From Hetaerina americana (lineage: Eukaryota; Arthropoda; Insecta; Odonata; Calopterygidae), in contig JAKTNV010000003.1 in assembly GCA_022747635.1 (NCBI GenBank), positions 51,648,857 to 51,712,856 on the forward strand: a stretch of 64,000 nucleotides of DNA, given 5' to 3'. Below are positions 11,366 through 20,899 of the stretch, piece by piece (positions within the stretch are counted from its first letter, which is position 1; every line of letters starts with the position of its first letter). The notes beneath the pieces were generated by a model, which worked only from the letters and a program-made list of their open reading frames with translations, searched no databases and was not told the DNA's origin. The position numbers were made by a program, and so were the translations under genes.

Positions 11366-14289
11366 TAAATACAAAGGATTCAAGCTATTTTAATGCGAAG
11401 AATTGCAGATTCGGCAGTTGCTTCATGAAAGTTACAAACGTTAAAAGGCATTGACTTAGTACTTCCCATTTCCGCTAAAACTATTAATTTATGAAGTGAC
11501 ACATCAACACCACAATGTCATCTTTAGGTATGTTGTGGTAATGCTGGAAATAGGCTTGTGAAAAATTGTTTTTCATTCGAATGTAAATTAAGTGCCGCAT
11601 AAATTTTACCAAATATTTGAGTCAGTCTGGGATTATCCAATATAAGGTGTATGGTCTATTGAAAAATATTGCTAAAAAGGCTATTATTATAAAGGGGCGA
11701 TAGGCGAGAAGGACCATAAAAACCTGTTAGCTTACTCGTGGTGGATATGAGAATTGCGACGGAGTCAACGGTTTTTAAGTTCACTAAAATCATCCGTTTA
11801 TTACTCAAATGATAAATTATGCAAAGGAGACCTTCTATCGGAGTAAGGAATCAAAAGAAGAACAACTTTGCTATTAAATAAAGCGGCTATATTTAACTCT
11901 AGAAAGATTTTTTGCAAGATAGGCTGGGTAGAATGGCGGACGTCATCCTCTGATTTAGTTTTTTTGACCCTAGAAGCTGGTCGTGCCACTCCGCGGGACT
12001 AGTTCCCATTCGAATGCCGTCATGTGGAAGAAGAAAGCAATAACTTTTCCTTTGAATTCAATGCAAAGGTATATATTAACGATGATGACAGCCACTTTGG
12101 TGTTTTCCAGCAAAAGAAATTCGCGAAAATGAGGGAAACGACCCCGTTGTCATCTGATAAGGAAACTGACAGCATATATTTGGAAACTTTTCTATGGAGG
12201 AGGTCATTTATTTACATTTTCGTTGTCGTTATCTGTTATCATGGTCTGAGAGTAACTAGACTTTTTAATTGATTCAGTCAGACTCATCATACCTTTGTGC
12301 AAAGCAAATAGTTTTCAACTCTACTTTTTTAGTATTCGTTCGAATTCCTCACGATATGGTTGTAAGTACATTATTTTTTCTCAGACAACAGTAACTTCGT
12401 GCAATAGCTAAGACATCAAGCCATGGCATTTTTACTGTCTAATCTTAATGTAAAGATAATGATTAATTTTGTTTGTCAATTAAAATATTTACGTATACGC
12501 GTATTGGGAAAATTATCAGAGTTAAGCTAAATTTCCCTTGGCATGGAAACAAAGATATACCTATGTATGCATTAATGATAACAAAGCATTGATAAGCTTT
12601 GACCAACGTAGTAAGTAGACCCAGTGACGTGAGCTTTCTTGTTTAACGAAAGTAAGTGCTTCACGACTATGCAAAAAGTTATGAATACTAGTGACAGCCA
12701 TTCATTTTATTGATGCAATAAAATTTTTATCAATTTGATTTACAGCTATTGATGAAAAGGAATTTTAAGCATCTATTTTTAGTCTTTCTAATAATTGCAT
12801 ATTATATTCCTTAGATGAAATAATAATTGATTTTACGAAATACCTTAAAAAAGTAAGGGTAAAATAACAACTTAAAATTTTTTACCTCTGAGCCTGATGG
12901 ATGCATTACTTCTTCCACTGATGAAAATTAATTGCCAGAGATATAATTAAATTAAGCAAAAACATTTCATAATACGAATTTTAAACTAGCAGTGTCAAAT
13001 TCATGACCATAAAATCTCCAAAAGTGACTTTCATGTGAAAATATTTTTAATGTAATATATTTTTTGCCATTGTGGCTATCTTGTGGCGGCTGACTTCAGT
13101 CTTAAGTCATGTGATTTCCCTAATTTGGGTCTGCACTGTTAGTGATTCAGCATTGCAAAATGTGTTTTTTATCCTCGATGAAACGATAATTTCACAAACT
13201 ACAGTCCTGGGGATACCTGTTTACAACTTACTCTCTTCTAGCAAATATTTTTATTAGATGATTCACTCCATATAGGTAAACACGGTAAGGGAATTTACTG
13301 CTTTTAGAAATGATAGTTTTTCAATTTAACTTTGCCCCTGCCAATATTCACTTGAACTAAATTAGTGAAATCAGTTAGTGCTATTCTTAGTCGAGTGGAA
13401 GTTTGGTTTCGATGTGAAAAGTTTCCTAAAACATTGCAAAAGATAGCAACTATGTGACTGACTAAACATATGGGTACTAATACAGCTTAAAACATGACAT
13501 AATACATTGAAGTACTTCAAACAAAAACCTCAACTTGAAAATCTCTTGAAGGGTTCTGCTTCAACTGCAGCCAAAAGCCACTAAACAAGAAAATTCCTTT
13601 CTCTTATTATTCGTATTTGCGAATATAAAAACTAGTTTTTTGAAGCAAGGACATGCCATAAAATATCGAACTACATTAGAGATTCTTAAGATTCGTCTTT
13701 TTGAGTTATATACAATTATGTGAATCTTCTTTGCTAGATGAGAACACTATTCGAGCGGAATTTACATTCTTATCCTTTAATGGATGTCCCCAGTTAACAG
13801 AGAGCCTGCCCTGGTAGCGCCTTTGATCTTTGGTCGCAATAGCTCATCGGAATGAACTAACAGAAGAAGATGCGCTCAATAAACGCGCAAGATATATTGT
13901 AGGAAAGCATGTTGAATGTCAGCGGTTAGCCAGAGAGCCTTTGCACACCAATGGAGTCAAGTCAAATTGTGTTGTGGAGTTGCGTTCCGTTCGAAATGGT
14001 TCCGTTAGTAAGATGTATTTTTTTACATGGTACTGGCTATAAAAAAATTAAAAAAGGTAATTCGTGATGAATCGAGGAGATATTCATTAGGATTAACCAT
14101 AACTTACTTTTTAAACGTTCGCAAGTGAATCGGTTGCTCTTTCCCTCGGATTTCTTATCATGTTAGCGCAAATTTGAGACAAAAACCATTCTCTTCTTCT
14201 GTACATTTGTTCAGTAATTCAACCCTCATCCACTCTCTCAGCATAAAAGGCTTAGCGCAGCATAGTTCTTTTATATTTGCTTATTACAG
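11366..14289. other. AT-rich DNA, no recognised gene
   Basis: Nothing recognised. Frames at 12024-12272, 13072-13257 and 13830-14042 are open but lack any known motif. Confidence 0.3.
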
Positions 14290-14810
14290 GGGCATGTAGT
14301 CCATTTTTTGTCATAACTTACTCATTCCTCATCCTCTATCTTTTTTTTGCTATAAGCGCTCCTCAAGTCGATACCCCAATAAGAAGACAAACATACATCT
14401 TGGCACAATCAAGTTTTTCCTTGGTAAAATACTGTAAGGAGGATTACACTTTTATTCACTATCATTTTTGTCACCCTAAACGAGTTTTAATATTTTACAC
14501 AATTCACAACAACCTTTCTTCCGCCACTCGCACGCAGTTTGATCTCTTCTTCTACCCCATCATCTTTCACAAACATTCCACCAAGATAGGTATAAAAAAT
14601 ATCCCATTTCTTGACTGTTTCACCGTTTAACCTCCATATGCAATCATTCTTCCCACTTCCCATTATCCTTACCAAACACGACCGCTTCCGTTTGAACGTA
14701 TGTACCCTCAATTTCATTTTCTCCGCTATCTCGTTTAGGCTATTAAGGGCCCTCTGTCGGTCTCTGAATCGGCAAATTATCTTGGGTGCACTAAAGAACC
14801 GAAGCACTTA
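14290..14810 (-). pseudogene. Non-LTR retrotransposon reverse transcriptase fragment
   Basis: The minus-strand frame 14807-14487 reads QRALNSLNEIAEKMKLRV, then RLNGETVKKWDIFYTYLGGM and EEEIKLRASGGRKVV. This is the part of LINE reverse transcriptase just after the FADD active site: the 'L..L...A...GL.IN..KTK' helix, the 'I.GE.I..V..F.YLG..' strand and the 'EI..RI..G' thumb motif. The FADD box itself would lie upstream, at higher coordinates, and is not visible. The frame decays beyond 14487. This is a 5'-truncated, dead copy. The RT assignment is solid, the clade is not. Confidence 0.7.
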
Positions 14811-15166
14811 CACCTCCAACATTATGATTTTCATTGGATCGCAAAGTAAAACTAGAGTTACTGAAAACCAAAAAAAGCACTAAGCATGAGGCTAAAGAAA
14901 GTGGTAGGAAGTTTGTACACGTATTTACATCTCCTATATTGAATATCGGCTAATCAATATTCAATTTTTCAAATGAAACCTTTTAAAAGCATTCACCGAA
15001 TTTTGTTTCAATATGGTTACCTAATTTACTCTGAAGTATTATGACGAGTATATTAGAACCTGAATTTGTTTGCATGAACTATGGGGTGGTATTAGCGCTT
15101 GAAGCTTTTCTATTATTATTTCTCTCTCATTTCACCTCTTTCCTGGCATGAACTTAAAAGTATTGA

Positions 15167-15168
<2 letters not shown>

Positions 15169-15227
<59 letters not shown>

Positions 15228-15285
15228 AATATATATTATATATATAATATGTAAACATATATATACAATTATAGATGTATGTGTA

Positions 15286-15346
<61 letters not shown>
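15169..15346. repeat. (TA)n microsatellite block with TG/TA interruptions
   Basis: About 50 bp of pure (TA)n at 15170-15219, then an interrupted TG- and TA-rich bridge, then about 52 bp of (TA)n at 15293-15344. It borders a hammerhead-bearing repeat on its right. All open frames across it (poly Ile-Tyr) are artefacts of the repeat. Confidence 0.95.
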
Positions 15347-15347
<1 letters not shown>

Positions 15348-15350
15348 TGA

Positions 15351-15493
15351 TTTCGTCGACGTAACACGGAAGTGTTGAATAATAAATTAAACAGCAGCAA
15401 ACAATACAGAAACACATAAAAAGATCACTCACACGTTATATCTTGATCATTTCGACGGAATTCTGCTCCGTCTTCATCGGAAGATATAGAAGT
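15351..15493 (-). repeat. Hammerhead-bearing repeat, copy A
   Basis: This unit is repeated in inverted orientation at 15726-15871 and, partly, in direct orientation at 15636-15719. Shared landmarks on the plus strand are CACTCACACGTTAT, the TTTCGAC next to a GACGGA stem, and GTAACAC near its left end. A hammerhead fold occupies 15437-15488. The repeat is embedded between (TA)n tracts. It may be a Penelope-like element terminal repeat or a retrozyme. No ORF accompanies it. Confidence 0.7.
15437..15488 (-). ncRNA. Type I hammerhead ribozyme-like motif (copy A)
   Basis: Hammerheads cleave their own RNA strand. Read on the minus strand, the elements appear in the required order. Stem I 5' strand is TATATCTT. 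The core is CCGATGA (consensus CUGAUGA, with one change at U4). An extra A follows. Stem II is GACGGA/TCCGTC with a 6-7-nt loop, followed by GAAA, a minimal stem III, and C at the cleavage position (...GATC). Stem I 3' strand AAGATATA pairs perfectly (8 bp) with the 5' strand. The U4-to-C change and the extra base before stem II may lower or abolish activity. The structure is read by eye, not computed. Confidence 0.6.
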
Positions 15494-15502
15494 AAATGAA
15501 TG

Positions 15503-15511
15503 AATGAATAA

Positions 15512-15546
<35 letters not shown>

Positions 15547-15583
15547 AGTATATATATATATAAGTATATATATATATATATAA

Positions 15584-15634
<51 letters not shown>
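15503..15634. repeat. (TA)n microsatellite with AAGTA interruptions
   Basis: TA repeats broken at regular spacing by the pentamer AAGTA (about 15546, 15562 and 15582). This suggests a higher-order unit of roughly 16-20 bp within the array. It separates repeat copies A and B. Confidence 0.9.
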
Positions 15635-15635
<1 letters not shown>

Positions 15636-15636
<1 letters not shown>

Positions 15637-15719
15637 ACACAGTAACACACAATATAGAAACACAAAAAAAGAAGAACACTCACACGTTATTTCTTGATAT
15701 TTCGACTAGAAGTAATGAC
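15636..15719 (-). repeat. Hammerhead-type repeat, copy B (ribozyme core lost)
   Basis: Same orientation as copy A and nearly identical to the inverse of copy C across AACACTCACACGTTATTTC. About 28 bp holding stem II and the CUGAUGA-like core are missing between TTTCGAC and TAGAAGTAATGA. It abuts copy C in a tail-to-tail inverted arrangement. Confidence 0.7.
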
Positions 15720-15735
15720 TCAGTCATTACTTCTA
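15707..15735. repeat. 29-bp palindrome at junction of copies B and C
   Basis: TAGAAGTAATGACT, a single C, then its exact reverse complement. This is the symmetry point of the inverted B/C pair. The centre contains TGACTCA. It is likely a by-product of the inverted duplication rather than a regulatory site. Confidence 0.8.
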
Positions 15736-15871
15736 TATCTTCAGAGGAAGACGGATTGTTTCCGTCGAAATATCAAGAAATAACGTGTGAGTGTTCTTCT
15801 TTTTTTGTATTTCTATATTGTGTGTTACTGTGTATTGTACTATTCGGCACTTCTGTGTTACGTCTACGAAA
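15726..15871 (+). repeat. Hammerhead-bearing repeat, copy C (inverted to A and B)
   Basis: Inverted copy of 15351-15493, with matching TTACTTCTATATCTTC at the left and GTGTTACGTCTACGAAA at the right. It contains a hammerhead-like fold at 15734-15782 and is followed by another (TA)n tract and a SINE. Confidence 0.7.
15734..15782 (+). ncRNA. Type I hammerhead ribozyme-like motif (copy C)
   Basis: Plus-strand order: stem I TATATCTT, core CAGAGGA (one change from CUGANGA, at position 4), extra A, stem II GACGGA/TCCGTC around TTGTT, GAAA, short stem III with TATC, and stem I 3' strand AAGAAATA (7 of 8 pairs). The same architecture occurs in copy A, but the core substitutions differ. That suggests independent decay from a common functional ancestor. 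Confidence 0.5.
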
Positions 15872-15872
15872 G

Positions 15873-15908
15873 CATATATATATATATATATGTGTATATA
15901 TATGTGTG
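15873..15908. repeat. Short (TA)n/(TG)n tract
   Basis: TA repeat with TG interruptions lying between hammerhead repeat copy C and a SINE-A head fragment. Confidence 0.85.
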
Positions 15909-15975
15909 TGGGTCGCGGTAATCCAGGGGTAGGGGAAGCGCAGGGCTGGGGGGGGGGGAGGAAAGCGGTAAGGAT
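15909..15975 (+). repeat. Truncated SINE-A head
   Basis: The first ~45 bp match the 5' end of the SINE-A copy at 27680 (GTGGGTCGCGGTA, then TCCAG.GGGTAG). They then run into a G-rich tract (about 15949-15958) and stop. It lies just upstream of a fuller SINE-A copy, giving a head-to-tail arrangement of two heads. Confidence 0.6.
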
Positions 15976-15987
15976 CTAGTAGTGATA

Positions 15988-16262
15988 TATGGGGACGTGG
16001 AAGTCCAGTGGTAGAGCATTGGACCAGAGAGGCCCGGGTTCAATTCTCGGCACGCGTCTGTGAGTACCCTCAGCTTCGTCCGAGTTGTGTTAGTTTTCCG
16101 GTACCAGAACTTTCTGGGAAAACATATGCAGCATAAGGAAAGGACCCCCTGGCCCCACCTACCCTAATGCATGTATTTCATGCATCGCATAGTAAGCTCA
16201 CCACCTCACCAACCCTACCCGCCATGATAGCTAATTATCAACCTAATTCCCTTGAATGTTTG
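15988..16262 (+). repeat. SINE-A copy 1, tRNA-derived SINE
   Basis: The tRNA-like head has an A-box region AGTCCAGTGGTAGAGC near 16002-16017 and a B box GGTTCAATTCT at 16037-16047. The body shared with copies at 27680 and 58179 follows: ACCCTCAGCT, GGTACCAGA.CTTTCTGGGAAA, AGGAAAGGACCCCCTGGCCCC. The 3' tail is diverged. A polymerase III internal promoter is inferred from the boxes. Confidence 0.8.
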
Positions 16263-16384
16263 GTTTCCTCAAATTTAAATACTTCTGTTGTTGTAACGTC
16301 TTTGGTGTCTGCGTCCATGATTTAAAGTAGGAATTACTTATCGTAAAACATACATAGGATTAAACATTTTTCTTCATCATCATC
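16263..16384. other. Spacer between SINE-A copy 1 and LINE remnant
   Basis: Nothing recognised apart from a short CAT repeat at about 16376-16388. Confidence 0.3.
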
Positions 16385-16755
16385 ATCGCGGGCTGTCAAT
16401 CCGAGGATTGGTTTCAGAAGCTGTTCATTCTAAACTGTTCCCTGCAGATCTCTTTATTGCCTCGTATCTCTTTGCACTGACATTTTACCTATTCCTCCGA
16501 GTTAAATTTTGACCATCTTAAAATCTTCCCCTCTAATTTTCCTTCAATTATGACCATCAGTCATGCCTCAGATCATGTCCAATCCATTTTCCTCTTCTTC
16601 CTGTAAGTGTCCTCCACAGACTTTTCTCAACCAGTCCTCGAAATATTTCTTCAATTTTCACTCTGACAGTCCATTTTATTTTCGATGACAACACATTTCC
16701 ATGCCCTTTATTCTCTTTTTCTGTAGTTATATCGTTCACGTCTCCCATCCTTTAA
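16385..16755 (-). pseudogene. Non-LTR retrotransposon remnant (post-RT region)
   Basis: The minus-strand frame 16748-16557 gives KIKWTVRVKIEEIFRGLVEK, then SLWRTLTGRRGKWIGHDLRH. Past a stop it continues with LMVIIEGKIRGE. This follows the well-known 'W.DRV.NEEVL.RVGE.RSL...I..RRG.WIGH.LRHD.L....IEG...G' segment of arthropod LINE ORF2 proteins C-terminal to the RT. It is damaged by stops and truncated at both sides. It is a different copy, and probably a different family, from the RT fragment at 14290-14810. Confidence 0.75.
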
Positions 16756-19227
16756 TTATAATAAACGTCATTCGATATTACTTTTCCGGAGTTCTTGAAT
16801 TGTGGATTTTCCTCTATTGTCAAAAATCGAGTATCTGCTCTTTAGTTACGAGCCATGGGTGTAAGAACTGACTACAGTTAAATACCCACCATAAGTAATT
16901 CATGCTAGTAAAAATGGATCCTTAAAAGGTATTTAGGTGTAATTGAAAAATCTCTGGTGGCCTCACAATAACATGAATTGAAACAATTATCACAATTTCT
17001 CTAACTACGAGGCAAGTTTTCCAAAGAAAATTAGAGTGTTTTACTTTAAGTACTCACACCTTTACTATAATTTTATGAATATTTTGGTGCAATTCAACAT
17101 CCTCGATGTATGGAATGTAAAGCTAACGTTCTCCCATGTGAAACTGATATAAAATCCCCATTAGTACATGAATGCACATCTGGAAATATATTTATAACTG
17201 TTAAAAATTCCATCCAAACTCCCGAGTTACGATTTTTCTGTTTTGCTCCACAGGAACAGCAACGATAGATAAATGGCGAGCGTACAAAAATATCTGCAAA
17301 CCATGATCCGCGCGTTCAGGGTTTGGGTTTAATTTCACGCAATTCTTGACCCGAGATACATTCTAGCACAAGTGGAAGCTTTCTGATCCCAAGAGAATAC
17401 AAACGCGAAGTCGCAGCACACTATGGCCATTAACGAGGCGAGGCAGGGGAGAGAAGGAGAGAGAGGCGAAGAGGTTGTCGCAGTACTGTTGAACACATCT
17501 ATTCCCTGGCGAGTCAGAGGAGGGCTTCCTTCTTTTTTTCATTTATAAGCGTCCCAAAATGAAAACTCTCCCCAAAAACCCCAGTTCCAATTATTGCATT
17601 ACAGTCCCCAACGATAAAATGGCAAATCGATTAATCACCAGCAGATTTCGGACAAAATGAACGTTCGTCGCTATATTTTTTCATGGGGGAAGCATTTTCA
17701 CCGAGAGAAATTTCCACCATTTTCCTTGAGCTCGTTAGTTACATTGGCTAAAAGTTTGTAGAACGGGAAAGAGATGGCTTCTAATACAAGAAAGCTGCGT
17801 AGCGAATCCATACGAAGGCATGAGGTTGAAAGAGTTTTCAGTAAACTTGTATATGAATGACTACTATTCCTCAATAAAATTCATTTATTTATTACGACGG
17901 AAAATGTAAATGAAACAATTTTACAACTGTCAACACCCATACAAAAGATTTGGGTCATATGTCGAAAATGGAGTTCCCTGGGCCAGAATAAGAGATAATT
18001 GAATACGAAATGTTGTAAATTGTTTATTAAAAGATGAAATATTTTTCGAAATGCGATTGCATGCATACATGTACACATGGATATACATATGCGTACACTA
18101 GCGTCGTAAAATATTTAAAAAAGACTGATAAAAATGAAAATACTTATAAATGGCGATCATTACCCCTAATTTCGTTCTCTCCTGGGAGTAACCATTACTA
18201 GAGTAACTGGCATTCTACTGATATACGTTTTCAATGAAAGAAGATGCATTTCAATCCATTTTTTAACCAAGATGATAATTAAAAAAAAGACTATTGAAGA
18301 ATATAATCAAGTAACAAGAAAGTAAAATACTAATACGAATTGTAAAGTTAAATGCTGTGGTGGCCACAAAATAACTGAGATGAATAATGAAATCGTCTTA
18401 GCGCAAATTAATCAAAAGACCTGCAATTTAATTGCAATAGTACCGCTTTTAGAATATAAAACAAGCTATGTTTTGATCTTATCGACTTTTTTCACTGCTT
18501 AAGTGACGATACGCAGTTTTTATTTTGTTGAAATTATTTCATATGAGTTTATTTATACGAATTATTAAAATTTATTTTCAAATAATCAGCACACTACTGA
18601 TGCATTACAGATGACATTGTCTTTATGGAGTGACTAAATTATCATGGGTGCGAATATAACTTACGTTCAACATAGATAGAATTCGGGAAAATAATACGGC
18701 GGAGTGAAACCGAATTTGGGAAAGGTGAGGTTTCCTGGAGCTCACCCGGGAACGCCGACCCTCTACACAACCTGCTGAAGTTCGATCGAAGAGGATGACA
18801 GTGTCACTTTAATTCGTTTAACCATATCAACCCAATAAACTGTCTATATGGCTGCGTTCAGAATTCAAGAGAATTTTGGAGCCTACCGAAGTGGCCTGAT
18901 GGCTAATAATAACATTGTTTTTGAGTTATACAACAGACATTCATTTCTGAGAGATGAGGGAGCAAGAGACGTAGAATCATTATTTTCAACGTTGCCACAA
19001 TATGAGTGCAATTAATTCGCAGACATGAAAACAGTGATAAAAAATTAAATTTAAAGAGTTCTTTTGAAGATTTGTTATAAAGATACTCTCGGACATAAGC
19101 CGAAATATATAGAATGACACCATGAACAACCACCACTGTTATCAACCTTAAGGTCGGTTTGAAAACTGAGGGTAGAGTTCCCGTAATATTAAGCCAACAG
19201 CGCGTGAGCTTCATGTATCAGTAAAAA
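16756..19227. other. AT-rich DNA, no recognised gene
   Basis: No recognised element. Frames at 17881-18078 (-) and 18903-19214 (-) are open without known motifs. Confidence 0.3.
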
Positions 19228-19325
19228 GGGGTCAATTCCTTTGCCTGTTCCGTGCGTGGATTTTCAGGAAGATCTGGTACCAGAAAAATCGCACACGTAG
19301 GGTGAAGCGGAGAGTGCCTAGAAGC
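19228..19325 (-). repeat. SINE-A copy 5, partial
   Basis: On the plus strand this reads CAATTCCTTTGCCTGTTCCG, then TCAGGAAGATCTGGTACCAG. This is the reverse complement of the central body of SINE-A (the GGTACCAGACCTTCCTGG and CAGGGAAAGGA blocks). The tRNA-like head is absent, and just past the truncation point lies the 44-bp palindrome at 19340. Confidence 0.7.
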
Positions 19326-19339
19326 GACCCGGCTGTTGA

Positions 19340-19383
19340 ATTTAGACAATTATGTTTCCAGCTGGAAACATAATTGTCTAAAT
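19340..19383. repeat. Perfect 44-bp palindrome
   Basis: The left arm 19340-19361 begins ATTTAGACAATTATG. The right arm 19362-19383 is its exact reverse complement, with no spacer and no mismatch. It adjoins a truncated SINE-A. A perfect spacer-free palindrome of this length is not expected by chance and points to a recent template-switch or hairpin-repair event. Confidence 0.95.
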
Positions 19384-20002
19384 AATAAGAAATTTAAAAC
19401 TGAAATAGCGTGGTTAATTGATTTCATAAATAGCTACAGGAACTTGATGCAATCTCGTAGAATAAACTATTAAGGTTGTCTTCTCGAAATATCATAAGAT
19501 GGTGCATATGAAATTAAATACTCGTAAAATCAAAACGAGAAGATTTAAAAAGACAAGTATTGAAATAATATATTTTCATCATTTTATCGTCTGATATCAA
19601 ATAAAAATTTTAACACCAATTCCTTTATGAAACGGAAAAGTTCACGACCATGTCTCATAGTATCAGGAAATAATGAAGAGGACGAATTACAGCTAACACT
19701 TGGGGATTCCTGATGGAAGAGAAGAGCAATTTAATGGGTGGTATAATTTTTTATAGCAAGGAGGAAGGGTAGAGAAATAACCGGGGTCGAGATAACTTTT
19801 GACGATAGGCGACAAGGAGTTTATTCGACAAGGACAAAGACAGTTTAACGTTCCGCCTCACGTTTGGAATATAATGCTCTAAGTGTTCTCAATGCGACTG
19901 CCAAAACAAGATCGAAACACCTTGTTGAAATTCTACATCGCCGGCGTTGGAACCTGGATCCTCGATGTGAGGAGCCATTAAAACCGTCGCTCTTAAAAGG
20001 TC
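19384..20002. other. Spacer, nothing recognised
   Basis: AT-rich on the left, with rising GC near 19850-20000. No supported feature. Confidence 0.3.
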
Positions 20003-20899
20003 TGTCCCAAAAGTAGTTAGACTTATTTTTTCCCGGATAGACGGACGGAGGGGCGGCGGTTTTTCTGCCTCGGTTCGCGGGAGGGAAGTCCAAGAAAAGG
20101 CTGGAGGCTGGAAGCAGTAGGCTTTTAGCCTTTCCGGTGGGCGGATCGTTCGTTTGCGAAACTTCTATAGCGTTACCTCGAAACGCTTTGTCATTAACCG
20201 GTTATTGAAATAGTGCTACGCTATCAAATTTTGCGTGTAACTGGACAAAACCGGAAAGAGACTCATGGCATGCTCAAGACAGCCTATAGTAATAAAACCA
20301 TGGCTATACCGGGCTTTTTGAGTGGCACAAGTTGTTTCGGGAGGGTTGAGAAGATGTTAAAGACGCCGAAAGTTCAGGACGTTCATTGACCTCAAAAAGT
20401 GTCGAAAGTCTTGCAAGAGGGCAGGCTTTGTTTGGACAGGGATCGCAGATTAAATGTTCACATGGTTTAGGGTGAACTTGGCACTCCTAAAAGTAATGTG
20501 CATCGAATTGTGACTGAAAATATGGACATGAAAAATGTGGGTTCGAAGTTGGTGCCGCGAGTGCTCTCGGTCGAATAAAAAGAAACTCGCACGCGGATCT
20601 ACCAAGAGCTTCTCGATCCTACAGCCCTGACTTTGCACCACCAGACTTCTTCCTCTTCCCTCGCCTCAAATTCGTGCTGAAAAGACGTCACCTCGGCTCG
20701 GTGGAAGCGTTACAATAGGCCGTGACGAGAAAGCTTAGCAGCATTCCGGGCGCCGCCTTCCAGAAGGCGTACGAGGGGTGGAAAACCCGCTGCCAGTGGT
20801 GTATGGACCCACAAGGGGCTACTTCGAAGACTTCAGTGAATGTATCAATTCTGGCATTAAAATCTTTTTAATCGACTCAGTCCTCCTACTTTTGGGACA
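20003..20899 (+). mobile_element. Internally deleted mariner with TIRs
   Basis: The ends carry matching inverted repeats: TGTCCCAAAAGTAG at 20003-20016 and its reverse complement CTACTTTTGGGACA at 20886-20899, with weaker pairing for ~8 bp further in. The interior encodes a broken transposase. The N-terminal half reads IKFCV then LDKTGKETHGMLKTAYSNK, EWHKLFREG and ALARGQALFG-like sequence. It then jumps to SYSPDFAPPDFFLFPRLKF, near 20620-20675, and AFQKAYEGWKTRCQW. The block holding the first two catalytic Asp residues is deleted, and several stops and frameshifts are present. The element could once have been mobilised in trans. No clean TA duplication is visible at the ends. Confidence 0.85.

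Noticed and set aside
15148..15683. Open frames encoding poly(Ile-Tyr) stretches on both strands, also at 27488-27827 and 42601-42835
   Set aside because: They are translations of (TA)n repeats and have no coding meaning.
15707..15735. TGACTCA in the palindrome centre as an AP-1-type regulatory site
   Set aside because: It is the centre of an inverted repeat junction; the match is explained by the palindrome and has no promoter context.
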